A stretch of 64,000 nt of DNA, from positions 62,001-126,000 of the forward strand of contig JAEINS010000001.1 of assembly GCA_016342755.1 (NCBI GenBank). Reading direction: 5' to 3'. The notes below the pieces were generated by a model that had not been told where the DNA came from, made no database searches, and worked only from the letters and a program-made list of their open reading frames with translations. The translations under genes were made by a program, and so were the position numbers. Of the stretch, positions 37,693 to 46,835 are shown in pieces; the first letter of the stretch is position 1, and the number at the start of each line of letters is the position of its first letter. Source of the stretch: Melioribacteraceae bacterium. Lineage in GTDB: Bacteria; Bacteroidota; Ignavibacteria; Ignavibacteriales; Melioribacteraceae.

Positions 37693-38073
37693 ATGCCACA
37701 GAATTATGCAGCTATAAATAATAAGACAATGTGCACCGGTTATAATATAAAACAAGAAGGTGAAAATACAGTAATAAAATTCACATTTAATTCTTGCGGT
37801 AAGGAATTAAATGGAGAATTTTTGGGAATTTTAGATGCAACACTGGAGAAGGGGATTACAAGAATTATTGTAGATTTAAGTTCTTGCGAATTTCCAAACT
37901 TTAAAATTTGGGGCGATTTGTTTGAATTTTATAAGAGGTTAGAAAAAAAAGGCGGTAAATTATGTCTTATTTGGAATCCAAAATTCAAACTGACTTTATA
38001 CAACATTACTAAGTTTTCAAGACTTTTTAAGATTTATCCTGATTTAAATTCGGCTATTAGACATCTAAATTAA
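37693..38073 (+). CDS. STAS-domain protein, divergent anti-sigma-factor antagonist
   Basis: A 126-residue single-domain protein with the STAS layout: VIKFTFNSCGKELN, GITRIIVDLSSCEFPNFKIWGDLFEFYKRLEKKGGKLCLI, then a C-terminal helix. The conserved phospho-Ser region after the third strand reads FPNFKIWG here, so the usual Ser/Thr acceptor is not at its normal place. STAS proteins relay stress or kinase signals by partner switching. It starts 59 bases after the histidine kinase gene and may be its co-transcribed partner, which is inference from position. Confidence 0.65.
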   Translation: MPQNYAAINNKTMCTGYNIKQEGENTVIKFTFNSCGKELNGEFLGILDATLEKGITRIIVDLSSCEFPNFKIWGDLFEFYKRLEKKGGKLCLIWNPKFKLTLYNITKFSRLFKIYPDLNSAIRHLN

Positions 38074-38105
38074 TAAAAGCCGTTTCATTTTTGAAACGGC
38101 TTTTA
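38074..38105. terminator. Bidirectional terminator between STAS and OmpA-like genes
   Basis: TAAAAGCCGTTTCA (38074-38087), loop TTTT, exact complement TGAAACGGCTTTTA (38092-38105). The A/T-rich ends serve both convergent genes; the first stem base is the last base of the STAS stop. Confidence 0.85.
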
Positions 38106-38126
38106 TGTATGAGGTTTAATTTATTA

Positions 38127-39686
38127 TTAGTTTACTATTTTGAACTCAATTCTTCTGTTTTGTGCTCTTCCATTTGAAGTTTTGTTGCTAACCATTGGGT
38201 TGGTTTCGCCATAACCAACAGCTTTCATCCTATCAGCGTTTATTCCTTTTGAGGTCAGATATTCTTTGACTGATAGTGCACGTTTTGTAGAAAGTTCTAA
38301 ATTTTTATCAGCATCACCAGAACTATCTGTATGACCTTGAATTTCGACTTTTACATCTGAGTGTTTGCCTAATAGTTCAGCAGTTTGATTTAATGTTTTT
38401 TTCGCGTTTGAAGTAAGATCGTATTTAGCCGTTGCAAAATTTACTCCTTTTAATACCCACGGAACGTCATCAGATTTATCTAAAGGATTTGTGCCGCTTA
38501 AAACTTCTTCACCGTCTTTTACACTTCCGCCGTCAGTATCGCTGTTATTAGGATCAGTTTTTTTAGCGTTAACTTCAACACCATCATTAAGTCCGTCACT
38601 ATCAGTATCTTGTATTAAAGGATTGGTTTTTGTTTTATTAACTTCAATACCATCATCCAATCCGTCAGCATCCGTGTCAGCTTTTAAAGGATCAGTTTTA
38701 TGCGTGTTAACTTCCGCGCCATCTTTTAATCCATCATTATCGCTATCAGCTTTAGTTGGATTTGTTTTTGTTGAGTTTAATTCTACATTATCATTAAGAC
38801 CGTCTTCGTCAGTATCAATTTTAGTTGGTTCAGTTTTATAAATATTTATTTCATCGCCATCTGTTAAACTATCACCGTCGGTATCAGCTTTTGTAGGATC
38901 AGTTTTATACTCAACTAATTCATCATTATCTTCTAATCCGTCGCTATCGGTATCTTTGTTCAAAGGATCAGTATTATATGTATTAATTTCTTCGTTATCA
39001 TTAAGTCCGTCATCATCAGTATCAGCTTTGTTAGGATCGGTACCTAATTTTTTTTCAAGATCGTTTTTTAATCCGTCGTTATCATAATCTGTATCCGAAG
39101 GAATAGTGAAAGCCAGACCAAGAGATAGGTTCCAATATCCATCCGCATCTGATTCACTGCTATATAAATAATCGGTGAATGAATAGTTATACCCAAAACC
39201 AAGATCTACTAATACTGATTTTGAAAGCGCAATTTCTGTACCTATGCCTAACGGGATAACAGTTGCAAATCCGTCTTCTTCCGAATTCCATTTTTGGGGT
39301 TTATCATTGGACCATAGTAATCCCTCTACACCTACATATACATACGGATTAACACTTTTTAAACTAAATGGCTGTAATAGTAATCTTGGGCCAAAAGTAA
39401 TAAGCGAAGTTTCAAACTCTCTCATGTACTGATCTTTTTCTCCCCAAAGATATCCGTAACCGGCACCAATTTCTAATCCTAATATTCTGGATAATTCAAA
39501 TCGGGCAAATGCTCTTCCCATCATAGACGTTTTGGATGCATCATAAGTACTTTCATCAGTGTTTGGGAAAAGTAAGCTAAACTGTCCGCCAATTTTTGCT
39601 TTGTAATCTTTTAATTGAGCAAAACTATTGGATGAGAACGAAATTAGCAAAACTATTGATAAGATTGTAAATAGTATTTTTTTCAT
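38127..39686 (-). CDS. OmpA-family outer-membrane protein with thrombospondin type 3 repeats
   Basis: A 519-residue exported protein. Signal peptide (IVLLISFSSNSFAQ), then an eight-strand-like barrel to about residue 195, then a calcium-binding stalk of TSP3 repeats (D-T-D-x-D-G-L-x-D pattern), then an OmpA peptidoglycan-binding domain (residues 410-519: VEIQGHTDSSGDADKN, LSTKRALSVKEYL, GRAQNRRIEF). It ties the outer membrane to the cell wall. GGAGG lies 6 bases before the ATG. It stands alone, convergent to the STAS gene. Confidence 0.9.
   Translation of the reverse strand: MKKILFTILSIVLLISFSSNSFAQLKDYKAKIGGQFSLLFPNTDESTYDASKTSMMGRAFARFELSRILGLEIGAGYGYLWGEKDQYMREFETSLITFGPRLLLQPFSLKSVNPYVYVGVEGLLWSNDKPQKWNSEEDGFATVIPLGIGTEIALSKSVLVDLGFGYNYSFTDYLYSSESDADGYWNLSLGLAFTIPSDTDYDNDGLKNDLEKKLGTDPNKADTDDDGLNDNEEINTYNTDPLNKDTDSDGLEDNDELVEYKTDPTKADTDGDSLTDGDEINIYKTEPTKIDTDEDGLNDNVELNSTKTNPTKADSDNDGLKDGAEVNTHKTDPLKADTDADGLDDGIEVNKTKTNPLIQDTDSDGLNDGVEVNAKKTDPNNSDTDGGSVKDGEEVLSGTNPLDKSDDVPWVLKGVNFATAKYDLTSNAKKTLNQTAELLGKHSDVKVEIQGHTDSSGDADKNLELSTKRALSVKEYLTSKGINADRMKAVGYGETNPMVSNKTSNGRAQNRRIEFKIVN
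38470..39041 (-). repeat. 69-base tandem repeat encoding TSP3 calcium-binding units
   Basis: Eight units of 23 residues, plus a shorter last one, each start with T-D/N/E-P and contain DTDxDGLxDG. Calcium would rigidify this rod between barrel and OmpA domain. Repeats at the DNA level are diverged, so recombination is possible but not recent. Confidence 0.85.
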
Positions 39687-40057
39687 GGAAAACCTCCGGG
39701 CTGGTTTATTGTTTTTTGATTAACTACAAAATTAATTCAAATAAAAACTAATTAGAACGCCTCCTTTATATCCAATATTTTTAGGTTAAAATAAATAAAA
39801 AATCATAAAAACAACATAGTTAAAAAAATATTTTCATATGGTATTAAAATTATTTTTAAAATCTCAAACCGAAGTAATTTCATTTAAGAATATATAATCA
39901 ATGAATTAAAAAAATGCTAACAAATTATTCCAGCTAGAGGATTTCGGAAATCTTTTATTTTTTTCTTTTATTTCCGAACTATTCTAAAGTTCCAATATGA
40001 AAGCTGTACAATCTGAGTATTGTAAGAAGAAGTATATAATATTAAAGAGTTGAATAT
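39687..40057. other. Divergent spacer between the OmpA-like gene and the polysaccharide locus
   Basis: 371 bases, very AT-rich. It holds the OmpA Shine-Dalgarno site next to 39687 and the hairpin listed at 39943. No gene, no sigma-54 site and no well-spaced -33/-7 promoter could be identified. Confidence 0.5.
39943..39978. other. Hairpin upstream of the polysaccharide locus
   Basis: TTCGGAAAT (39943-39951) and ATTTCCGAA (39970-39978) are exact complements around an 18-base T-rich loop. It is 80 bases before the sugar transferase start; leader structure or operator cannot be distinguished. Confidence 0.4.
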
Positions 40058-41491
40058 ATGAATGGCAAGAGATATAAATATTTATTCATAATAGCAGATA
40101 TATTTATAATATTTATTGGATTTATACTAAGTGTATATTTAATAAAGAATGATGCAAATTTAACATTATCCGAATTATTATCTAATTCATTATCGTTTAT
40201 TTGGTTCGGTATTGTATTAGCACTTATAAATATTTTTGTTTTTGAAGTTAATCATCTCTATAAAATTAATATTATTTTATCGAGAGCTGCACATCTATCC
40301 AGCATAATAAAATCACTTTATTACGGAATAATTAATGTTATTCTAATTGCTATTTTATTCAAATCATCAACAATTATTGATTCTCAAGGATTAATATTTT
40401 TCTTCCCTCTATTAGTGCTGCCACTTTTTTATCTAATTAGAATTGGTCTGTTAAGGCTAGTTTACCTTCAGATTAGTAAAACCAAAGTGATGCGGAATCT
40501 GGTAATTGTAGGCGGAGGAAAGGCTGGTAAATTATTGGCCGCAAAGGTGATTTTTGAAAATCCAATTGGTTTGAACATTGTTGGTTTTATAAATTCCGGG
40601 CTTGAGCAAGAGGCCAGTATTTTTGGACAGAAATATCTGGGATTTATTAATGATATAAATTCTATTGTTAGAGAGAAAAAAGTAAATGAAATAATTATTG
40701 CTATTGATGGAATTCACTACGAAAAATTATTAGAAATTTTAGATGTCTGTAAAAGTACAAAGATTGAAGTAAAGCTTAGTTCAGAGTTATTTGATATAAT
40801 TCCTGAAAAAATTTCCACAGAAAAATATGCTGATATCCCGGTAGTTGGCATCTCTAAAATTGCAAACAATGCTCTGTCATTAGGATTCAAAAGATTATTC
40901 GATTTAGTTATTTGTTCATTTGCAATCCTGCTTTTATTGCCGGCGTTTATAATGTTAGGCCTTGCTATTAAGCTAACATCAAAAGGTTCAGTTATATATC
41001 ATCAAACCAGAATTGGCAAAAATGGGAAACCTTTTAAGTTTTATAAATTTAGATCTATGACAACCGTTGATGAAGACGATAAAGAGCGTCAGGCAAAAAT
41101 GATTGAGTTTATTAAAAATAGTGATAAAAACAGTGGCGATTTAAAGGTTGTTAGCGAATCGAGAATTACTCCTATCGGTAAAGTATTAAGAAAAACTTCG
41201 TTAGATGAACTTCCACAGTTATTTAATGTTCTTATGGGAGATATGAGTTTAGTTGGTCCCAGACCTTGTTTGCAATACGAATATGATAACTATAATGACT
41301 GGCAAAGAAGACGCTTAAGTGTAATTCCCGGATGTACAGGTGTTTGGCAAGTGATGGGAAGAAGTTCAGTTTCATTTAACGATTCCGTTATAATGGATCT
41401 TTATTACATAAATAATATGTCACCTTGGCTCGATTTAGAGCTTATTATAAAAACAATACCAACTATGCTATTGGCACGTGGCGGTAAATAA
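40058..41491 (+). CDS. Polyprenyl-phosphate sugar-phosphate transferase (WbaP/WcaJ type), starts exopolysaccharide repeat
   Basis: A 477-residue initiating phosphoglycosyltransferase. The first 125 residues hold four to five membrane helices, then a CoA-binding-like Rossmann domain (NLVIVGGGKAGKLLAAKV), then the catalytic C-terminal sugar-transferase domain: a reentrant hydrophobic helix, IYHQTRIGKNGKPFKFYKFR, KTSLDELPQLFNVLMGDMS and LVGPRPC. It places the first sugar-1-phosphate on undecaprenyl phosphate. First gene of a three-gene group with the dehydrogenase and acyltransferase (gaps 23 and 7 bases). Confidence 0.92.
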   Translation: MNGKRYKYLFIIADIFIIFIGFILSVYLIKNDANLTLSELLSNSLSFIWFGIVLALINIFVFEVNHLYKINIILSRAAHLSSIIKSLYYGIINVILIAILFKSSTIIDSQGLIFFFPLLVLPLFYLIRIGLLRLVYLQISKTKVMRNLVIVGGGKAGKLLAAKVIFENPIGLNIVGFINSGLEQEASIFGQKYLGFINDINSIVREKKVNEIIIAIDGIHYEKLLEILDVCKSTKIEVKLSSELFDIIPEKISTEKYADIPVVGISKIANNALSLGFKRLFDLVICSFAILLLLPAFIMLGLAIKLTSKGSVIYHQTRIGKNGKPFKFYKFRSMTTVDEDDKERQAKMIEFIKNSDKNSGDLKVVSESRITPIGKVLRKTSLDELPQLFNVLMGDMSLVGPRPCLQYEYDNYNDWQRRRLSVIPGCTGVWQVMGRSSVSFNDSVIMDLYYINNMSPWLDLELIIKTIPTMLLARGGK

Positions 41492-41514
41492 TCATTAAAT
41501 TATGAGGGAATGAT

Positions 41515-42534
41515 ATGAATGTTGGAGTACTTGGTCTTGGATATTGGGGACCTAACTTAATTAGGAATTTTCTGGGTCACCCGGAAATAGAAAAAGTAAT
41601 AGGTTGTGATAAGAAGGAAGACAGACGAAATTTTATTAAATCGAGATTTCCTTCTGTTGAATTAACTGATAATGCTAGTGAATTAATGGAAGGTGATTGT
41701 GATATAATTGCAATTGCAACTCCGGTTAACACGCATTATGATTTTGCAAAAGACGCACTTGAGGCTGGGAAACATATTTGGGTAGAAAAGCCTTTCACCT
41801 CAAACTCTGCTCAGGCAGAAGAACTAATTGATATTGCGCAGAAAAAAAATCTTAAAATATTTGTCGATCATACTTTTATTTATACCGGTGCGGTTAGAAA
41901 AATAAAAGAGTTAATTGACAAAGGTGAGTTGGGAGATATTATCTATTTCGACTCTGTTAGAATTAACTTAGGATTATTCCAAAATGATGTAAATGTTATT
42001 TGGGATCTGGCTCCACACGATTTATCAATAATGAATTATATCTTGCCCGGAAAAATAGCCAAATCCGTAGATGCTGATGGAATCGCAAATTTCTATAATA
42101 AAGAAAATATTGCGCACATATCAGTTCATTTTGAAGATAACTGTTTTGCTCATTTTCATGTTAACTGGACATCGCCGGTTAAAATTAGAAAGATGATTGT
42201 CGGCGGAACTAAAAAAATGTTAGTTTACGATGATATGGAAAACTTTGAGAAAATTAAGGTTTATGATAGCGGAATTGAGATGAAAGCCAGAGAAAACATA
42301 CATGAAGCTTTGGCGCAATATAGAATAGGGGATATGTATTCTCCAAAAATCACTCAGACCGAAGCTTTAAATTTAGCTGTTAATGAATTTATAGAGTCTA
42401 TTAATGAGGATAGAATGCCGCTTACATCTGGTAAAGACGGATTAGATGTTGTTAGAATATTGGAAGCAACAGATAAGTCTATTAACAAAGGCAAACAAAT
42501 TCAAATTGGTTCAACAGTTGTTATTGGCGAATGA
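41515..42534 (+). CDS. Gfo/Idh/MocA-family sugar dehydrogenase (WlbA/WbpB-like)
   Basis: A 339-residue NAD(P)-dependent oxidoreductase. GVLGLGYWGPNLIRNF is the Rossmann start and WVEKPFTSNS holds the catalytic Lys; DLAPHDLSIMNYIL follows. Homologues beside hexapeptide acyltransferases make amino-modified UDP-sugars (3-keto step of the WbpB/WlbA pathway), and here such an acyltransferase is next, 7 bases on. No aminotransferase (WbpE) is adjacent, so the pathway is incomplete in view and the substrate remains a guess. It is not closely similar to the GnnA-like dehydrogenase at 2049. Confidence 0.8.
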   Translation: MNVGVLGLGYWGPNLIRNFLGHPEIEKVIGCDKKEDRRNFIKSRFPSVELTDNASELMEGDCDIIAIATPVNTHYDFAKDALEAGKHIWVEKPFTSNSAQAEELIDIAQKKNLKIFVDHTFIYTGAVRKIKELIDKGELGDIIYFDSVRINLGLFQNDVNVIWDLAPHDLSIMNYILPGKIAKSVDADGIANFYNKENIAHISVHFEDNCFAHFHVNWTSPVKIRKMIVGGTKKMLVYDDMENFEKIKVYDSGIEMKARENIHEALAQYRIGDMYSPKITQTEALNLAVNEFIESINEDRMPLTSGKDGLDVVRILEATDKSINKGKQIQIGSTVVIGE

Positions 42535-42541
42535 GGAACTA

Positions 42542-43009
42542 ATGGAAAAAAAGAATATAAATAATGTTAAGATGGGAAAAGATGTAAAGGTTTTTGATTT
42601 TGTAAATCTGTATGGATGTTCTATAGATGATTATACTAAAATTGGAACCTTTGTCGAAATTCAAAAAAATGCTTCTGTTGGTAAAAACTGTAAAATTTCT
42701 TCCCACACCTTTATTTGTGAAGGAGTGAAAATAGAAGACAATGTATTTATAGGACATAATGTTACTTTTATAAATGATAAATACCCGAGATCCGTTAACC
42801 CCGATGGCTCTATGCAGACTGAAGAGGATTGGTCGGTAGAAGAAACATTTATCAAAAAAGGTGCGTCAATTGGTTCTTCATCTACAATTTTATGTGGTGT
42901 TACTGTTGGTGAAAATGCAATTGTTGGAGCAGGAGCTGTTGTAACGAGAGATGTCCCTCCTAACGCTACAGTAGCTGGTGTACCAGCAAAAATAATTAAG
43001 CATGCCTAA
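42542..43009 (+). CDS. Left-handed beta-helix (hexapeptide) acyltransferase, WbpD/FdtC-like
   Basis: A 155-residue acyltransferase of hexapeptide-repeat fold ('VKIEDNVFIGHNVTFIND' and 'VTVGENAIVGAGAVVTRDVP'). The catalytic His is probably in the SSHTFI/IGHNV region, as in WbpD-type N-acetyltransferases that acetylate an amino-sugar nucleotide. I start at ATG-42542, preceded by GAGGAA 5 bases away; a longer frame from 42446 would overlap the dehydrogenase by 89 bases and adds nothing family-like. The terminator at 43050 closes the group. Confidence 0.82.
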   Translation: MEKKNINNVKMGKDVKVFDFVNLYGCSIDDYTKIGTFVEIQKNASVGKNCKISSHTFICEGVKIEDNVFIGHNVTFINDKYPRSVNPDGSMQTEEDWSVEETFIKKGASIGSSSTILCGVTVGENAIVGAGAVVTRDVPPNATVAGVPAKIIKHA

Positions 43010-43049
43010 ATTATAATTGCTTATGTCATGTTTCTCCAATGAATGAAAA

Positions 43050-43077
43050 AAAAGACGAGTGTAAAAACTCGTCTTTT
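43050..43077. terminator. Bidirectional terminator between acyltransferase and beta-helix genes
   Basis: AAAAGACGAGT (43050-43060), loop GTAAAA, exact complement ACTCGTCTTTT (43067-43077), flanked by A and T runs. It serves the acyltransferase (+) and the T9SS protein ending at 43107 (-). Confidence 0.85.
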
Positions 43078-43106
43078 AATTTTATAAGAATTTTCTGCTG
43101 TGAGTG

Positions 43107-46100
43107 TTATTTAAGGTAAATCATTTTTTTAGTCGAATGAAAATGATCAGTTATAAGCCGGTAAAAATAAATACCGCTAGCCAGGTTAGCAGGCGTAAAT
43201 CTAATTTGATGCTTTCCTTCTTTCATCCAATTATTATCTATTAAATTTGCAACTTCTTCACCGTTAACATTAAATATCTTTAATTTAACATTACTTCCTT
43301 TGTTTAAATAGAAAGATATATTTGTAATTGGATTAAAAGGATTAGGATGATTTTGATTAAGGGAAGTATTTTTAATTTTAGTTTCATCATCAGAAATATT
43401 TTCTTTTAAAAGATTCTCATTTGTATTGTAACCAAATATTTTGGTTTCCCAAATAGTTGCCCATTTAGTATTATTTGCAGAATGTAATTCAATTCTAAGA
43501 TATCTGGCATTTATTGTATCAAATGAATTTGAAGTCCATTCACTGTTTTTTGAACTAGCATTATTTATTTGATTTTTCCAATCAGTTTTATTTGAAGATG
43601 TAGAAATTGAATAATTATATATTCTACCCTGATCAAATTGATAAAAAGAAATATCTACTTTGTTCATCGATTTAATTTCCCCTAAATCATATATAAGCCA
43701 TTGAGGAGTCGGGTATGAAGACCATCTTGAATTTGGATCTCCATCATTATAACATTTTCCGTCAATTGTAGCCAAAGGTGAAGTTAATGTATTACTGGTT
43801 GAGGATGCTTCAACATTTTTAATTATAAGTTCCTTTAAGGAAGGATCTGTAGTTTTAACATATTTTGTATTTCCGTAGAACTCTGCTTCCCACACTGTGG
43901 CCCACTGTGTATTATTTGCGCCTAATAAATTTAACCTGATATATTTAGCATTAACAGAATCAAAAGTATCTTCTGTAAATTCAGTATTACTAGAAACGGA
44001 TTTTTCAACAAGAGAATTCCATGTTTTTGAATCAGTTGAATAATCAAGCGAATAATTATATTCTCTCCCTTGATCAAATTTGTAGAATGAAATTCTAGAT
44101 TTAGAAACAGTTCTTACAGAATCGAATTTAAATATCAAAAATTGCGGAGTTGGATAAGAAGACCATCTTGAATTTACGTCCCCGTCATCATATCCTTTCC
44201 CATCAATTGTAGACAATGGTGAAGTTAAAGTATTGGTGGTTGATGATGCTAAGACATCAGTGATATTAATAAAAGAAGTATCTGAAATAATATTTGATCC
44301 ATCATTTTTAGCTTTCCCTTCTAAGTTCTGTCCGCCATAGATTTCAGTTTCCCAAATAGTTGCCCATTTGGAATTATTTGCACTGTGTAATATTATCTTA
44401 ACATATCTTGCTTTTTGACTGCTAAATTTATTAATAGTCCACTCTGTATTAGCAGAGTTAACATTCTTAATAACAGTATTCCAACTAACGTTATCCGCAG
44501 AAGTTTCAATTGAATAGTTGTATATACGTCCATTGTTAAACTCATAAAATGATATTCTAACCTGATCTACATCAAAAATATCTTCCAGGTCGTATATTAA
44601 CCATTGTGGAGTTGGGTAAGAAGACCATCTGGAATTTACATCTCTATCGTTTGCCCCTTTGCCATCAATAGTATACAAAGGAGAGGTTAGTGTATTTGTA
44701 GTGGACGAAGCCAGAACGTTCGAAATATTTATTTTGGAATAAAAGTATTCAAATTCTAAGTCAGTAGTATATTCAATCGCACCAACATCAGGAGCACCAA
44801 TAATATCCTGATTATAAAGATCTTTATAATCAGCAACATATTTACCCATATTAATTAAAGGACTATTTTCAGGTATATAATATGCACTGTCACTAGTCTC
44901 ACTAATCACTGCATCAGTATTACCTCTAATATAAAAATTATTTTGGAACACATCAGAAAAATTTTCATTTGCGCTATTGAAGTCAGTCATAGAGAAACCT
45001 TCTCTATCATAACCAATAACCGTACTATTTATATCGTCACCTAGAAAACAATTATTTGAATACTCAGAACCATTGTTAACTGAATATGTAACAAAGAACA
45101 TTGGAGTGCTTGTACAGAAATTATTTATTAAACTATTAGAACTTCCGTAGATAGTTAAACCTCTTCTGGTACAATTCATTATAGTATTATTTATCAAAGA
45201 ATTATTCTCACAGTATCCTTTACCAGGACCAAATAAAGGTTCTAATGTAAAAGCAATTCCAGTCTGAGAATTAACATATCCATCTTTAGTAACAATATAT
45301 TCTTCTCTAACTGTATCTATTACATTGTAATAGATAAGGTTGTTATTTCCAGCAATTTCATTAGGTACAACAATATTACGAATTGTATTACTAAATATTT
45401 CATTATAGGCACAAGCATCCTTTTCAATACCGCCAACAGTAAAACCTCTGCTATATGAAACGCCGGGAGAGGTTAAAAAATTGTTATAAACTTTATTAAA
45501 TGATGATTTCCGTAATTCTGCATCCCAACCTAATATTTGGATATTGTTATGATACCAGTCTTTTATAAAGTTTTCATAAATTTCGAAGTAAGTTACACCT
45601 TCTTCTAAGACTATCCCATTTGAACCGGTGAGTTCATAATATTCGTAGTGTTTAATTTTATCGAATCCGGAAACAATTTTATTACTTCTGATGATTCCGT
45701 AGCTTGAATAATCTTCCAGATTACCGCGTATATCTATTGCTGATCTATCACAGCCCATTCCAATATTGCAGTTCTCAATTATTAAACTGTCAACACCTCT
45801 TCCTTTTATTCCGTAAAGTCCATACTTTAAATCTAAATTCTGAATAGTTACAAAATCAGAATTATTCAAATCAATTACAGAATAATTCTGGCTAGAAAAA
45901 GTTCGCTTTAAAGATTTGTAAACTTTTGCCGGATTTGAAGTTGAATACAAATATAGTTTTTGATCTGCAATAACATATCGCCATCTAAAGACGTCATCAA
46001 TTTTATCAATTTCATTTGCAGAGTTATATTCCTTACCATCAATAAAAACTCTGCTTGTAGCTCCATAAGCCGAGATCATCCAAATGTTGTTCCCATACAT

Positions 46101-46463
46101 TTTCCAACTATCAGGGTCAAATGCATTATCGGGGTAGATATCAGAAAGCAGTGATAAAATTGGCTTTTCTCCGCTAGAGTAATCTCCAATAATTATTCGT
46201 TCATTTGGTTTCCCACTAAAGTCCAAATTAAGAGTAGTTCCGTTTTCCCAAATATCCCCCCGCTTAAATAATATTTTAGTATTTGGCATCACTTTAAGAT
46301 CGTTTACTCTTTTTATAGTTTTAAATGGATTTTGCTCGGATAGACCATTATTCTTATCGTTACCTTCTGACGAAGAAACATAGTATATGTTTTGTGCAAA
46401 TAAAGAAAAGGAGAGCAAAAGTGTTGTGATAATTGTAAAAAATGAAAAGAATTTCCTAGGCAT
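43107..46463 (-). CDS. T9SS-secreted parallel beta-helix protein with three discoidin domains
   Basis: A 1118-residue surface or secreted protein. Order: signal peptide (ITTLLLSFSLFAQ); right-handed parallel beta-helix, about 30-560, opening with YYVSSSEGNDKNNGLSEQNP as in pectate-lyase/Cthe-type polysaccharide-active proteins; three F5/8-type-C (discoidin) modules at about 576-710, 733-863 and 879-1009; T9SS type A sorting domain from about 1030 (NQNHPNPFNPITNIS ... ASGIYFYRL). Each discoidin unit carries SRWSSYPTPQ. I start at ATG-46463 (GGAAG 6 bases upstream), not at TTG-46475. No sigma-54 site is visible before it, unlike the other three; a palindrome ACTTGACAAGT lies at 46607. Confidence 0.85.
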   Translation of the reverse strand: MPRKFFSFFTIITTLLLSFSLFAQNIYYVSSSEGNDKNNGLSEQNPFKTIKRVNDLKVMPNTKILFKRGDIWENGTTLNLDFSGKPNERIIIGDYSSGEKPILSLLSDIYPDNAFDPDSWKMYGNNIWMISAYGATSRVFIDGKEYNSANEIDKIDDVFRWRYVIADQKLYLYSTSNPAKVYKSLKRTFSSQNYSVIDLNNSDFVTIQNLDLKYGLYGIKGRGVDSLIIENCNIGMGCDRSAIDIRGNLEDYSSYGIIRSNKIVSGFDKIKHYEYYELTGSNGIVLEEGVTYFEIYENFIKDWYHNNIQILGWDAELRKSSFNKVYNNFLTSPGVSYSRGFTVGGIEKDACAYNEIFSNTIRNIVVPNEIAGNNNLIYYNVIDTVREEYIVTKDGYVNSQTGIAFTLEPLFGPGKGYCENNSLINNTIMNCTRRGLTIYGSSNSLINNFCTSTPMFFVTYSVNNGSEYSNNCFLGDDINSTVIGYDREGFSMTDFNSANENFSDVFQNNFYIRGNTDAVISETSDSAYYIPENSPLINMGKYVADYKDLYNQDIIGAPDVGAIEYTTDLEFEYFYSKINISNVLASSTTNTLTSPLYTIDGKGANDRDVNSRWSSYPTPQWLIYDLEDIFDVDQVRISFYEFNNGRIYNYSIETSADNVSWNTVIKNVNSANTEWTINKFSSQKARYVKIILHSANNSKWATIWETEIYGGQNLEGKAKNDGSNIISDTSFINITDVLASSTTNTLTSPLSTIDGKGYDDGDVNSRWSSYPTPQFLIFKFDSVRTVSKSRISFYKFDQGREYNYSLDYSTDSKTWNSLVEKSVSSNTEFTEDTFDSVNAKYIRLNLLGANNTQWATVWEAEFYGNTKYVKTTDPSLKELIIKNVEASSTSNTLTSPLATIDGKCYNDGDPNSRWSSYPTPQWLIYDLGEIKSMNKVDISFYQFDQGRIYNYSISTSSNKTDWKNQINNASSKNSEWTSNSFDTINARYLRIELHSANNTKWATIWETKIFGYNTNENLLKENISDDETKIKNTSLNQNHPNPFNPITNISFYLNKGSNVKLKIFNVNGEEVANLIDNNWMKEGKHQIRFTPANLASGIYFYRLITDHFHSTKKMIYLK

Positions 46464-46835
46464 ATTTTCTTCCAATTTTATAGGTTATTAAGTATGGTAA
46501 AAGAACACGATTTAATTAATAATGTTTTTCATGATGGTCGCAAAGTAAATAAAAATCGGAGCTAAACACAACCAACATTGGGAAAGGTACAGTATATTTA
46601 AAGTTTACTTGACAAGTATTTTTGAAAAGTAAATATTCCTTGACGAAAATATTACTAATCTGTTGTATAATTTATGAAATTGAGGTTTTTGAAGAATTGT
46701 TTTATAGAAATCCAATGGGACTTATTAGATATTTAACAACTAAATTTTAAGATCCATGAGTTAATAAGCATGTGGTTTAAAATAAAAAAAGCAAGATCGA
46801 AAAGATCTTGCTTTTAATTTTTTTCTGACAAATGA
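46464..46835. other. Spacer between two T9SS-substrate genes
   Basis: 372 bases. Apart from the terminator at its left end (46784-46815) it holds inverted repeats ACTTGACAAGT (46607-46617) and TTTACTT/AAGTAAA (46604-46610, 46627-46633). These could be regulator sites for the beta-helix gene. No coding sequence was found. Confidence 0.4.
46784..46815 (-). terminator. Terminator of the two-discoidin protein gene
   Basis: Complementary arms AAAAGCAAGATC (46787-46798) and GATCTTGCTTTT (46804-46815) around a 5-base loop. Read on the minus strand it ends in a T run (A's at 46784-46790). Confidence 0.85.

Noticed and set aside
41473..41489. TTGGCAC inside the sugar-transferase gene end, as a sigma-54 site
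   Set aside because: No GC at the -12 position; it lies in coding sequence.
42446..42541. Longer N-terminus for the hexapeptide acyltransferase
   Set aside because: It would overlap the dehydrogenase by 89 bases; ATG-42542 has its own GAGGAA site and starts at the family's usual place.
46464..46475. TTG starts at 46475 and 49154 for two T9SS substrates
   Set aside because: Both TTG codons are part of the Shine-Dalgarno region of the ATG 12 bases downstream.
46640..46671. TTGACG ... TATAAT on the plus strand
   Set aside because: The spacer is 20 bases, and no plus-strand gene follows.
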